NCBI GenBank assembly: GCA_005878835.1
Contig: VBMV01000059.1
Location: forward strand, 1-64,000
From: Gammaproteobacteria bacterium
Lineage (GTDB): Bacteria; Pseudomonadota; Gammaproteobacteria; Steroidobacterales; Steroidobacteraceae
Length of the DNA stretch: 64,000 bases
Direction of reading: 5' to 3'
In this document: in pieces, positions 1 through 7,968 of the stretch
Layout of the letters: every line of letters starts with the position of its first letter
How positions within the stretch are numbered: the first letter of the stretch is position 1
Position numbers and translations under genes: made by a program
Notes under the pieces: model-generated
What the model was told of the DNA's origin: nothing
The model's database searches: none
The model's input: only the letters and a program-made list of their open reading frames with translations

Positions 1-1287
1 GAACTCGTCACCGCCGAGGCGCCCGACCGTGTCGCTGTCGCGCACCGCGTCGCGCAGCAGCTTGGCGACCTCGCGCAGCATGCTGTCCCCGGCGAGGTGA
101 CCGCTGGTGTCGTTGACGAGCTTGAAGCGATCGAGGTCGAGATAACACAGCACGTGCTGGCCATCGCCGCGGTGCCCGCTCTCGATCGCCTCCGCCAGGC
201 GCCGCTCGAACTCGCGGCGATTGACGAGACCGGTGAGCGCGTCGTGCGTCGCCTGGTACGACATCTGGCGGGCGAGGCCGCGCATTTCGGTGACGTCATG
301 CAGCAGCACCACTGCACCGAGCAGCTCCTGGGCGCTGTTGCGGATGGGCGAGGCCGACAGCTCGATGGAGCGCTCGCTGCCGTTGGTGCGCGACAGCAGC
401 AGCGCCCGGCGGCTCAAGTTGACGGGTGCGCCGGTGGTGAGCGCCTGGTGCACCGGATCGGACAGCAGCCGCCGGTCGGTCTCGTCGACGAGACTCACGA
501 TCTCCTCGAGGAGCTTGCCCTGGGCCGCGCTCGCGGCGCTGCCGGTGAGCTGCTCGGCGGCGGGGTTCAGGAAGCTGATGCGGCCGTCCTTGTCGGTGGT
601 GATGATCGCCTCCGCCAGTGACTGCAGCGCCAGCAGCTGTGGCTCGGCGGCGGCGCCCTCGCCCGCCACCCGCAGTGCCGGAGTCGTCTGCGTGGGAATG
701 ATCTCCACTCCGGTGATCAACAGCGCGTGGCCGGGGTGAAAATCGACCGGCGCGGAGCTGATCTCCAGGCGGCTCACCTGGCCCTGCAACCCGACCATCT
801 CGATTTCGTAGCGCTCGGCGGCGGGTTCCCCGGCGAGGCGGCGGCGGATGTTCTCGCCCACCAGCTCGGAGTATTCCGGCGGCACCAGATCCGCCAGACG
901 GCGTCCGATGAGCTCCACGCGATCGACGCCGATCAGGCTCGCGAACTGCCGGTTGGCGTACAGGATCACCTCCCTGTGCAACAGCACTGCCTCGTGAATG
1001 CGGTCGCCCAGGTCGGTGAACAGTCTGGGTGCCTGGGCGGCATCGCGCTCCGTGCCGCCTCTGGCGCGCCTCAGCAGGTGATTGACGGCCGTGACCAGGC
1101 CCGCGATTTCAGCCTTGTCGCTGCCGCGATCCAGCCGCTCGGGGATCGGCCCGCCGGCGGCGATGCGCAGCAGTTGCTGCGACAGCTGCCCAATGCTGTG
1201 CAACTCGCGACGCTGCAACCCATAGAGCACCAGGAGCAGAGCGGCGACGAGCGCCAACAGCAGGCACAACAGCCCAAGGATCGACAT
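1..1287 (-). CDS. PAS domain-containing diguanylate cyclase, C-terminus truncated by window edge
   Basis: Not in the ORF track because it runs off the left edge. Reverse complement from ATG at 1287 reads MSILGLLCLLLALVAALLLVLYGLQRREL... (TM), two PAS-like segments, then DALTGLVNRREFERRL...YLDLDRFKLVNDTSGHLAGD...LGGDEF. The GGDEF motif is encoded at 15..1. Confidence 0.93.
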   Translation of the reverse strand, partial: MSILGLLCLLLALVAALLLVLYGLQRRELHSIGQLSQQLLRIAAGGPIPERLDRGSDKAEIAGLVTAVNHLLRRARGGTERDAAQAPRLFTDLGDRIHEAVLLHREVILYANRQFASLIGVDRVELIGRRLADLVPPEYSELVGENIRRRLAGEPAAERYEIEMVGLQGQVSRLEISSAPVDFHPGHALLITGVEIIPTQTTPALRVAGEGAAAEPQLLALQSLAEAIITTDKDGRISFLNPAAEQLTGSAASAAQGKLLEEIVSLVDETDRRLLSDPVHQALTTGAPVNLSRRALLLSRTNGSERSIELSASPIRNSAQELLGAVVLLHDVTEMRGLARQMSYQATHDALTGLVNRREFERRLAEAIESGHRGDGQHVLCYLDLDRFKLVNDTSGHLAGDSMLREVAKLLRDAVRDSDTVGRLGGDEF

Positions 1288-1523
1288 CTACCTTCTTCTT
1301 CAAGCCTTCCGCTTGGTTTTACCGCGCGGTCCTGTCAGGCACTCTAATTCGATTTGTCGCGCCTGAGGCTTGCGGTCCAGGCAAGCATAGCGCACGCACC
1401 CCCTCGCCCCGTCGGTATTTCACCATATCTCGTCGCAAGCCCGCTTGGCAGCGCGAGGGAAAACCCTTAACTTCTCCGGCCTTTTCAACGTACAAGCAAT
1501 AAGTCCAATTCCGAGGCCAGACG

Positions 1524-2174
1524 ATGCACACCTCCGATGCCCGCGAACAGATGATCGAGCAGCAGGTGCGCGCGTGGGACGTGCTGGACGCTCGTGTGCT
1601 GGAGGTCATGCGCCGGGTACCACGCGAGCTGTTCGTCCCGCCCGGACAGCGCTACCGCGCCTATGCCGATGTCGAGGTGCCGCTGGCGCGCGGGCAGCAT
1701 ATGTTGCGCCCCAGCGTGGCCGGCAGGCTCCTGCAGGCGCTGCTGCCCGAGGCCGGCGAGGCGGTGCTGCAGATCGGGGCCGGCAGCGGATTCGTCACGG
1801 CGTGCCTGCGCGCCATGGCGCAGCAGGTGCGCTCGCTGGAGATCTTTCCGGAGCTGGCGGACGCGGCGCGCCACAATCTCGCGGCCCTCGGTATGCGGGA
1901 TGTCGAGGTACTGGACGCGGATGCGCTCGCCACCGACAGCGGCGCGCGTTACGGCGCCATTGCGCTGAGCGCTTCGCTGCCGCTCTACGATGCGCGCTTC
2001 GAGCGCATGCTCAGGCCCGGCGGGCGGCTGTTCGTGGTGGTCGGCGAGGCGCCGGTCATGGAAGCACGCCTCGTGCGCCGCACGGCCGAGGACGCCTGGA
2101 GCACCGAGAGCCTGTTCGAGACGGTGATCGACCCGCTGGTGCACGCCGTGCGGCCAGCGGGGTTCACTTTTTGA
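1524..2174 (+). CDS. protein-L-isoaspartate O-methyltransferase family protein
   Basis: MIEQQVRAWDVLDARVLEVMRRVPRELFVPP plus VLQIGAGSGFVTACL SAM-binding motif. Confidence 0.9.
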   Translation: MHTSDAREQMIEQQVRAWDVLDARVLEVMRRVPRELFVPPGQRYRAYADVEVPLARGQHMLRPSVAGRLLQALLPEAGEAVLQIGAGSGFVTACLRAMAQQVRSLEIFPELADAARHNLAALGMRDVEVLDADALATDSGARYGAIALSASLPLYDARFERMLRPGGRLFVVVGEAPVMEARLVRRTAEDAWSTESLFETVIDPLVHAVRPAGFTF

Positions 2175-2213
2175 CCCGGATCCGCCCCTGCAGTTTTGAA
2201 TGAAGGGAATGCC

Positions 2214-3683
2214 ATGAATCGTGCCTCGACTCTCGCACTGGTGTTACTCGCGTTTTCGGGCGCCGCGCCCGCCAAGGATCTGGTAGGGGTGTTCGAAGAC
2301 GCGGTGCACAATGACCCGGTCATCCGCCAGGCCGATGCCAACCGGCTCGCGGCGCGCGAGGCTCGCCCCCAGGCCCTGGCGGCGCTGCTGCCGCAGCTGA
2401 GCGGCACCGCGGGCATCTCGGGCGCTCACAGCGCTGGATATCAGGACCAGGTCTTCCAGCCCCCGACGGCAGAACGGTTTCAGATCACGACCGATACGAA
2501 CACCAGGCAGTGGGCGGTGAATCTGCGGCAGAACGTGTTCTCGTGGGCGAACTGGATGGCGCTCAAGGAAGCCGGCCGCGAGGTCGCCCAGGCCGAGGCC
2601 ACCTACCAGGCCGCCGAGCAGCAGCTGATCCTGCGCGTCGCGCAGGCCTACTTCAACGTGCTGGCCGCCGAGGACGGGCTGGAAGCCAACCAGGCGTCCC
2701 TCGAAGCCATCTCCCGCCAGCTCGATCAGGCGAACAAGCGCTTCGAGGTGGGGCTCATCGCCATCACCGATGTACAGGAAGCCAAGGCGGCGCGCGACAC
2801 CGCGGCCGCGGCCGTGATCGCCGCCAAGCGCACGCTCGCGACCTCCGAGGACCAGCTGCAGGAAATCACCGGCGAGAAGTACCCGCAGCTCGCCAAGCCC
2901 GGCGCCGACATGACGCTGAAGAGCCCGGAGCCCGCCGACGAGAGCCGCTGGGTCAGCATCTCCCTGGAGCAGAACCTGTCGCTCATCTCCAGCCGCCTGG
3001 GGGCGGAGATCGCGCGCGACAACGTGCGCATCGCCGTCGGCGGCCATTTCCCGACGCTCGACCTGGTCGCGGGACGCTCGTACACGCAGACCAGCGCCAG
3101 CGAGATCATCAACCTGCCACCGCCAGTACCGCAGACCTCCACGTCCACCCCCATCGACAGCAAGCTCAACGACCGCCAGATCGCACTGCAGCTCACCGTG
3201 CCTTTGTTCGCGGGCGGCCTGACTCAGTCGAAGGTGCGTCAGACCCAGTACCTGTGGATCGCCGCCAGGGAAGCGGTCGTGCAGAGCTCACGCGCCACCG
3301 AGCGTCAGGCGCGCGACGCCTACCTCGGCGTGATCAGCGGCATCGCACGCGTGCAGGCGCTGCGCCAGGCGCTCGAGTCGAGTCAGACGGCGCTCAAAGC
3401 CACCGAGGCGGGCTACGAGGTCGGCACCCGCACGGCGGTCGACGTCCTCAACTCGCGCAAGACCCTGGTGCAGGCGAAGACCGACTACTCCGGCAGCCGC
3501 TACGATTACATCGTGAGCGTGCTGCAGCTGCGCCTGGCGGCCGGTAACCTCGACCGCGCGCAGCTCGCCGACATCAACAACTGGCTGACGGTGGCGGCGC
3601 CGACCTCGCCCGCGGAAGCGACGCCCGAGAGCCTCGCGCCCACCGTCCCGCCGGCAGCGCCGCCACCGCGCGCGAAGCCCTGA
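2214..3683 (+). CDS. tolC: TolC family outer membrane channel protein
   Basis: Signal peptide MNRASTLALVLLAFSGAAPA; TolC-like repeats (VFEDAVHNDPVIRQADANRLAAREARPQALAALLPQL..., GTRTAVDVLNSRKTL). ORF opens at 2196; ATG 2214 preferred. Confidence 0.92.
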   Translation: MNRASTLALVLLAFSGAAPAKDLVGVFEDAVHNDPVIRQADANRLAAREARPQALAALLPQLSGTAGISGAHSAGYQDQVFQPPTAERFQITTDTNTRQWAVNLRQNVFSWANWMALKEAGREVAQAEATYQAAEQQLILRVAQAYFNVLAAEDGLEANQASLEAISRQLDQANKRFEVGLIAITDVQEAKAARDTAAAAVIAAKRTLATSEDQLQEITGEKYPQLAKPGADMTLKSPEPADESRWVSISLEQNLSLISSRLGAEIARDNVRIAVGGHFPTLDLVAGRSYTQTSASEIINLPPPVPQTSTSTPIDSKLNDRQIALQLTVPLFAGGLTQSKVRQTQYLWIAAREAVVQSSRATERQARDAYLGVISGIARVQALRQALESSQTALKATEAGYEVGTRTAVDVLNSRKTLVQAKTDYSGSRYDYIVSVLQLRLAAGNLDRAQLADINNWLTVAAPTSPAEATPESLAPTVPPAAPPPRAKP

Positions 3684-3687
3684 AGGC

Positions 3688-4959
3688 TCACGGCTCGTTC
3701 AGCAGCGGTTCGATCAACCCCAGGAGCTTGCCGAGCGCACCGCGGTTGCTGTCCACCGAGGCGCGTCCCTGCGCACCGATACGCACCCGGGCCTCCGGGT
3801 TCGCCAGCAGCGCGCTGACGCGCGCGCCGAGCGTGGCGGCGTCGCGCACGATCTCGGCGGCGCCGCCGGCGATCAGCAGACGCGCGATTTCCTCGCTGTT
3901 GGAGTTGTACGGGCCGGTCAGGATCGGCACCCCGAGCGCGGCCGGTTCGAGCAGGTTGTGGCCGCCGATCGGCACCAGGCTCCCGCCCACGAAGGCGACA
4001 TCGGCGGCCGCGTAGAAATCCAGCAGCTCCCCGAGGGAGTCGAGCAGCAGCACCTCGCAGGTCTGCGCCGCGGCCGCGGCGCCCTGCGAGCGGCGCACGA
4101 AGCTCGCGCCGGCCTGGTGCAGTAATGCCGCGACCTCGGCGAAGCGCTGCGGATGACGCGGCGCCAGCACCAGCAGCGCTTCCGGGTGCAGCGCGCGCAC
4201 CCGCCGCTGCGCCTCGAGCAGCGCCTGCTCCTCGCCGCCACCGTGGGTGCTGCCTGCCACCCACAGCGCGCGGGCGTGCGCGTACTGCTCGCGCAGCCGC
4301 GCGCCGCGCTCCACGGTTCGCGGTGGCAGCTGGAAGTCGAACTTCAGATTGCCGGTCACGTGGGTGCTGGCAGGATCCGCGCCCAGCGCGTGAAAGCGCT
4401 CGGCATCGACCGCGCCCTGGGCCGCCACCACGGCCGCCTGCGACAGGGTGTCGCGAAACAGCGCTCCCAGGCGCCGATAGCGGCCGACCGAGCGCGCCGA
4501 GAGCCGCGCGCTGGCCAGCACCAGCGGTACGCGCCGCCGTGCGCACTCGCGGTACAGGTTCGGCCACAGCTCGGTCTCGACGATGACCGCGAGCCGCGGC
4601 TGCACGCGCGCGAAGAAGCGCCGCACCGCGCCGGGTAGATCGAACGGCACGTAGCGCACCTGCGCGGCGCCCCCGAACAGGGCCCGCGCCCGCGCGGCGC
4701 CGGTGGGCGTGACGGTCGTGACGGTCAGCGGCAGCTCCGGATAGCGCTGCCGCAGCACCCCCACCAGCGGCGCGCAGGCCTGCACCTCCCCCACCGAGAC
4801 CGCGTGGATCCACACCCCGTGCGGCACGGTCCGCGCGCCGAAGCCGAAGCGCTGGCGGAAGTTGCGCCAGTAGCCGCGATCTCTCAGACCGCGCCACAGA
4901 AACACGGCGCAGATGACCGGAGCGGCGAGATAGACGGCGAGCAGATAGACGAATCGCAA
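3688..4959 (-). CDS. waaA: 3-deoxy-D-manno-octulosonic acid (Kdo) transferase
   Basis: WIHAVSVGEVQAC, TTVTPTGAARARALFG, ETELWPNLYREC, GGSLVPIGGHNLLEPAALGVPILTGP are WaaA signatures. Confidence 0.96.
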   Translation of the reverse strand: MRFVYLLAVYLAAPVICAVFLWRGLRDRGYWRNFRQRFGFGARTVPHGVWIHAVSVGEVQACAPLVGVLRQRYPELPLTVTTVTPTGAARARALFGGAAQVRYVPFDLPGAVRRFFARVQPRLAVIVETELWPNLYRECARRRVPLVLASARLSARSVGRYRRLGALFRDTLSQAAVVAAQGAVDAERFHALGADPASTHVTGNLKFDFQLPPRTVERGARLREQYAHARALWVAGSTHGGGEEQALLEAQRRVRALHPEALLVLAPRHPQRFAEVAALLHQAGASFVRRSQGAAAAAQTCEVLLLDSLGELLDFYAAADVAFVGGSLVPIGGHNLLEPAALGVPILTGPYNSNSEEIARLLIAGGAAEIVRDAATLGARVSALLANPEARVRIGAQGRASVDSNRGALGKLLGLIEPLLNEP

Positions 4960-4977
4960 GTGAGCGCCCGGTGCGTT

Positions 4978-5712
4978 CTAAGGCGCCGGCGGCGCGCGCG
5001 GGGCAGAGCTCTCGCGGTAACCGTCGAGCAGTGCGTACCAGTCCGCCTCGCCGAAACGCTCCGGCGGCAGCGCCCAGGTGACCTTCTCCAGCGAGCGGCG
5101 CAGCCGCACCAGGTTGGTGTCGCACCACAACCCCGGCCGGCGCAGCTCGCAGCGATCGAAATCGATGAGGTACACGGCCTCCTCGCTCAGCAGCACGTTG
5201 TGCGCATTGAGGTCCGCATGGCACACCCCGAGGTCGTGGAATCTGCGGATGCAGCGGCCGATGGCAATCCAGGTGAGCACCGACAGCGCCCCGGTGCGCA
5301 GGCACTCGCTCAGCGAGCCGACTACGGCCACCCGCTCGGTGATGATGTCGCCGGTGTAGGTGAGGCCGTGGTGGCGGTAGCGCGCCGCGAGCGGCGCCGG
5401 CACCGGCAGCCCCGCACGATGCAGACGGTAGGTCAGCTGCCACTCCTCGAACGGCCGCGTGCTCTGCTCGCCCTGCCAGACGTAGCGATCGCCCGAGACG
5501 CGCGCGATCAGCCCGCCGCGCCGGTAGTGGCGCAGCACGTAGTCCTTGCCCGCGGATCTGACGAAATGGGTGGTGCCGCGGCCGCGCGCCGCGCCATCGA
5601 GCTCGCCGCGCGCCTCCCAGTACTTCGGGTCGAACCAGTTGGGACTCAAATTGCTCACGCGCGAGGCGTCATATAGCATGGCGCCGCCCGCGAGGGCGCC
5701 GTGTTTCACTTC
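4978..5712 (-). CDS. kdkA: 3-deoxy-D-manno-octulosonic acid kinase
   Basis: RGTTHFVRSAGKDYVLRHYRRGGLIARVSGDRYVW and CHADLNAHNVLLSEEAVYLIDFDRCE kinase motifs, adjacent to waaA. ORF is open to 5826; start is uncertain and likely near 5700. Confidence 0.9.
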   Translation of the reverse strand, partial: EVKHGALAGGAMLYDASRVSNLSPNWFDPKYWEARGELDGAARGRGTTHFVRSAGKDYVLRHYRRGGLIARVSGDRYVWQGEQSTRPFEEWQLTYRLHRAGLPVPAPLAARYRHHGLTYTGDIITERVAVVGSLSECLRTGALSVLTWIAIGRCIRRFHDLGVCHADLNAHNVLLSEEAVYLIDFDRCELRRPGLWCDTNLVRLRRSLEKVTWALPPERFGEADWYALLDGYRESSAPRAPPAP

Positions 5713-5751
5713 CGGGCCGAGCGCCCAGCGCCCGTTCACGAACCTGACTCC

Positions 5752-6804
5752 ATGATGCTGCCTTTCGCCGAACCGCCGCGCAGTGTGTGCATCCTCAGGC
5801 TGTCGGCGATCGGTGATACCTGCCACGTGGTGCCGATCGTGCGCACCTTACAGCAGGCGTGGCCCGCGACACAGCTGAGCTGGATCATCGGCAAGACCGA
5901 AGCAGGTCTCATGAGTCTCATCGAGGGCGTCGAGTTTATCACCGTGGACAAGCGCGCCAGCCTCACGGCCCTGCGCGCGCTGCGCGCTCGGCTGCGTGGC
6001 CGGCGGTTCGACGCGCTGCTGCACATGCAACTCGCGCTGCGCTCGAGCCTGGTGGCGCATTGCGTGCCGGCGGCCGTGAAGCTCGGCTTCGACCGTGCGC
6101 GGGCCCGCGAGCTGCAGTGGCTGTTCACCAACGCGCGCATCCCCGCGCAGCGCCGCGAGCACGTGCTCGACAGTTTTTTCGGCTTTCTCGCCGCACTGGG
6201 CATCCCCGAACGGCTGCTGCGCTGGGACCTGCCGCTGCCGGCGGCCGCGCGCGCCTACGCCGAGCGGCTGATCCCGGACGCGCGGCCCACGCTCATCATC
6301 AATCCGTGCTCGAGGCATGCACTGCGCAACTGGCGGGCGGCGCGCTACGCAGCGCTCGCGCAGCATGCCGCCCGCCGTCACGGCATGCGCGTGATCCTCG
6401 CCGGCGGACCGAGCGAGCTCGAGCGGCGCACCGGCGCCGAAATCGAGCAGGCCTACGGCAGCGGGCTCGTCAACCAGATCGGCAAGGACACGCTGCCCGA
6501 GTTGCTCGCGCTGCTGGCGCGCGCGCGGGTGCTGGTGAGCCCCGACTCCGGTCCGGTGCACATGGCGACCATGGTGGGCACCCCGGTGGTGGGGCTGTAC
6601 GCCGCCACCAACCCGGCGCGCAGCGGCCCGTATCTGTCGGGCCGTTGGTGCGTCGACGCGTACCCCGCGGCCGCGCGCGCCTTTCGCGGCTGTGAGTCCG
6701 GCGAGCTGCCGTGGAACCACAAGATCGAAGAGCCGGGCGTGATGGACCTGATCAGCGTCGCGCAGGTCACCGCGAAACTCGACGAGTTGCTGGGCCAAGG
6801 CTGA
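5752..6804 (+). CDS. glycosyltransferase family 9 / LPS heptosyltransferase
   Basis: RSVCILRLSAIGDTCHVVPIVRTLQQAWPATQLSWIIGK; VSPDSGPVHMATMVGTPVVGLYAATNPARSGPY. ATG 5752 or 5755 preferred over 5701. Confidence 0.92.
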   Translation: MMLPFAEPPRSVCILRLSAIGDTCHVVPIVRTLQQAWPATQLSWIIGKTEAGLMSLIEGVEFITVDKRASLTALRALRARLRGRRFDALLHMQLALRSSLVAHCVPAAVKLGFDRARARELQWLFTNARIPAQRREHVLDSFFGFLAALGIPERLLRWDLPLPAAARAYAERLIPDARPTLIINPCSRHALRNWRAARYAALAQHAARRHGMRVILAGGPSELERRTGAEIEQAYGSGLVNQIGKDTLPELLALLARARVLVSPDSGPVHMATMVGTPVVGLYAATNPARSGPYLSGRWCVDAYPAAARAFRGCESGELPWNHKIEEPGVMDLISVAQVTAKLDELLGQG

Positions 6805-6847
6805 CCCAAGCCACCGGCGGCGTAGCGCCGTAGCCAGCGCTGACCCG

Positions 6848-6876
6848 TTGACTCATATCAATGAGTCATCTAGACT
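6848..6876 (+). promoter_or_regulatory. putative vapBC promoter/operator with perfect 8-bp inverted repeat
   Basis: TGACTCAT(6849-6856)-ATCA-ATGAGTCA(6861-6868). TTGACT at 6848-6853, 17-bp spacer, TAGACT at 6871-6876. Confidence 0.5.
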
Positions 6877-6881
6877 ATGCC

Positions 6882-7139
6882 ATGGCTAAAAGACTGCAAG
6901 TGATTCTGCAGGACCCTGATTACCGGGAAATCCAGCGCATAGCTCGCCTTCGGCGCATGTCTATTGCCGAGTGGGTGCGGCAAGCGTTACGGGCGGCCCA
7001 ACGGCAGGAGCCCGGCACAGATGTCGGCAAGAAGCTCGACGCGGTGCGCGCCGCCGCGCGCCACGCCTACCCCACGGCGGATATTGACGAGATGCTCGCG
7101 CACATCGAGAGCGGCTACGGCTCTGCAGCGCCTCCGTGA
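6882..7139 (+). CDS. ribbon-helix-helix type antitoxin of a VapBC-like pair
   Basis: [42 protein letters not shown] fold; 4-bp overlap with a PIN toxin. ORF track start is 6861; 6882 preferred. Confidence 0.8.
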   Translation: MAKRLQVILQDPDYREIQRIARLRRMSIAEWVRQALRAAQRQEPGTDVGKKLDAVRAAARHAYPTADIDEMLAHIESGYGSAAPP

Positions 7140-7531
7140 TCCTGGTCGACTCAAACATTCCGATGTATCTGATCGGCGCGCCTCACCCTCACAAGGCCGA
7201 TGCACAGCGATTGCTCGAGCGCCTGGTGAGCGACCGGCAGCGACTGGTGACGGACGCGGAGGTCCTCCAGGAGATACTGCACAGATATGCGGCCATCGAT
7301 CGCCGCGATGCCATTCAGCCGGCGTTTGATGCGCTGCTGGGCATCGTCGATCAGGTCCTGCCGATCGATCAGGTTGCCGCAGAACGTGCCAAGGAGATCG
7401 TCCTGGGGCGCACAGGTCTGTCGGCGCGTGATGCGCTCCACACAGCTGTAATGCAACGACACGGCATCGAGCGAATTCTCAGCTTCGATTCAGGCTTCGA
7501 CGGACTGCCGGGCATCCTCCGCGTATCCTGA
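7136..7531 (+). CDS. PIN domain toxin, VapC-like
   Basis: [14 protein letters not shown] ... [13 protein letters not shown] ... [28 protein letters not shown] conserved acidic PIN residues. Confidence 0.9.
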   Translation: MILVDSNIPMYLIGAPHPHKADAQRLLERLVSDRQRLVTDAEVLQEILHRYAAIDRRDAIQPAFDALLGIVDQVLPIDQVAAERAKEIVLGRTGLSARDALHTAVMQRHGIERILSFDSGFDGLPGILRVS

Positions 7532-7558
7532 TTCGCAGCACCCCGCAGGATCACGCTC

Positions 7559-7951
7559 ATGAAAGACCTCCTGGTTCCCATCTCTCCGGGCGAGCTGCTG
7601 GACAAGATCACCATCCTCAGGATCAAGCAGGTGCGCATCCCTGAGGCCGCCAAGCTCGCCAACGTGAAGCTGGAACTTGCGCTGCTGGAGCAGACCTGGC
7701 GGGACTGCGGCTGCGCCGCGCAGGAGCTCGCCGCCGATGAGCGCGCGCTGCAGGACGTCAACGAGCGGCTGTGGGACATCGAGGATCGCATCCGCGACAA
7801 GGAGGCCAAACAGAGCTTCGATCGCGATTTCATCGAGCTGGCGCGCGCGGTGTACGTGTGCAACGACGAGCGCGCGGCGATCAAGAAGCGCATCAATGTG
7901 CTGCTCGGGTCGCGGCTGATCGAAGAGAAGTCGTACAAGCCGTATCGGTAG
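7559..7951 (+). CDS. DUF6165-like small coiled-coil protein
   Basis: MKDLLVPISPGELLDKITILRIKQVRI...IRDKEAKQSFDRDFIELARAVYVCNDERAAIKKRIN; matches recalled DUF6165 family pattern often near LPS genes. Confidence 0.75.
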   Translation: MKDLLVPISPGELLDKITILRIKQVRIPEAAKLANVKLELALLEQTWRDCGCAAQELAADERALQDVNERLWDIEDRIRDKEAKQSFDRDFIELARAVYVCNDERAAIKKRINVLLGSRLIEEKSYKPYR

Positions 7952-7968
7952 GCGCGGGGGTTGCTGCA

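Noticed and set aside
1321-1330. ACCGCGCGGT 10-bp palindrome upstream of the GGDEF gene
   Set aside because: Short GC-rich palindrome expected by chance in this composition; no supporting promoter arrangement.
3506-5443. 645-aa minus-strand ORF
   Set aside because: Out-of-frame with waaA and kdkA, Arg/Ala/Gly-rich shadow.
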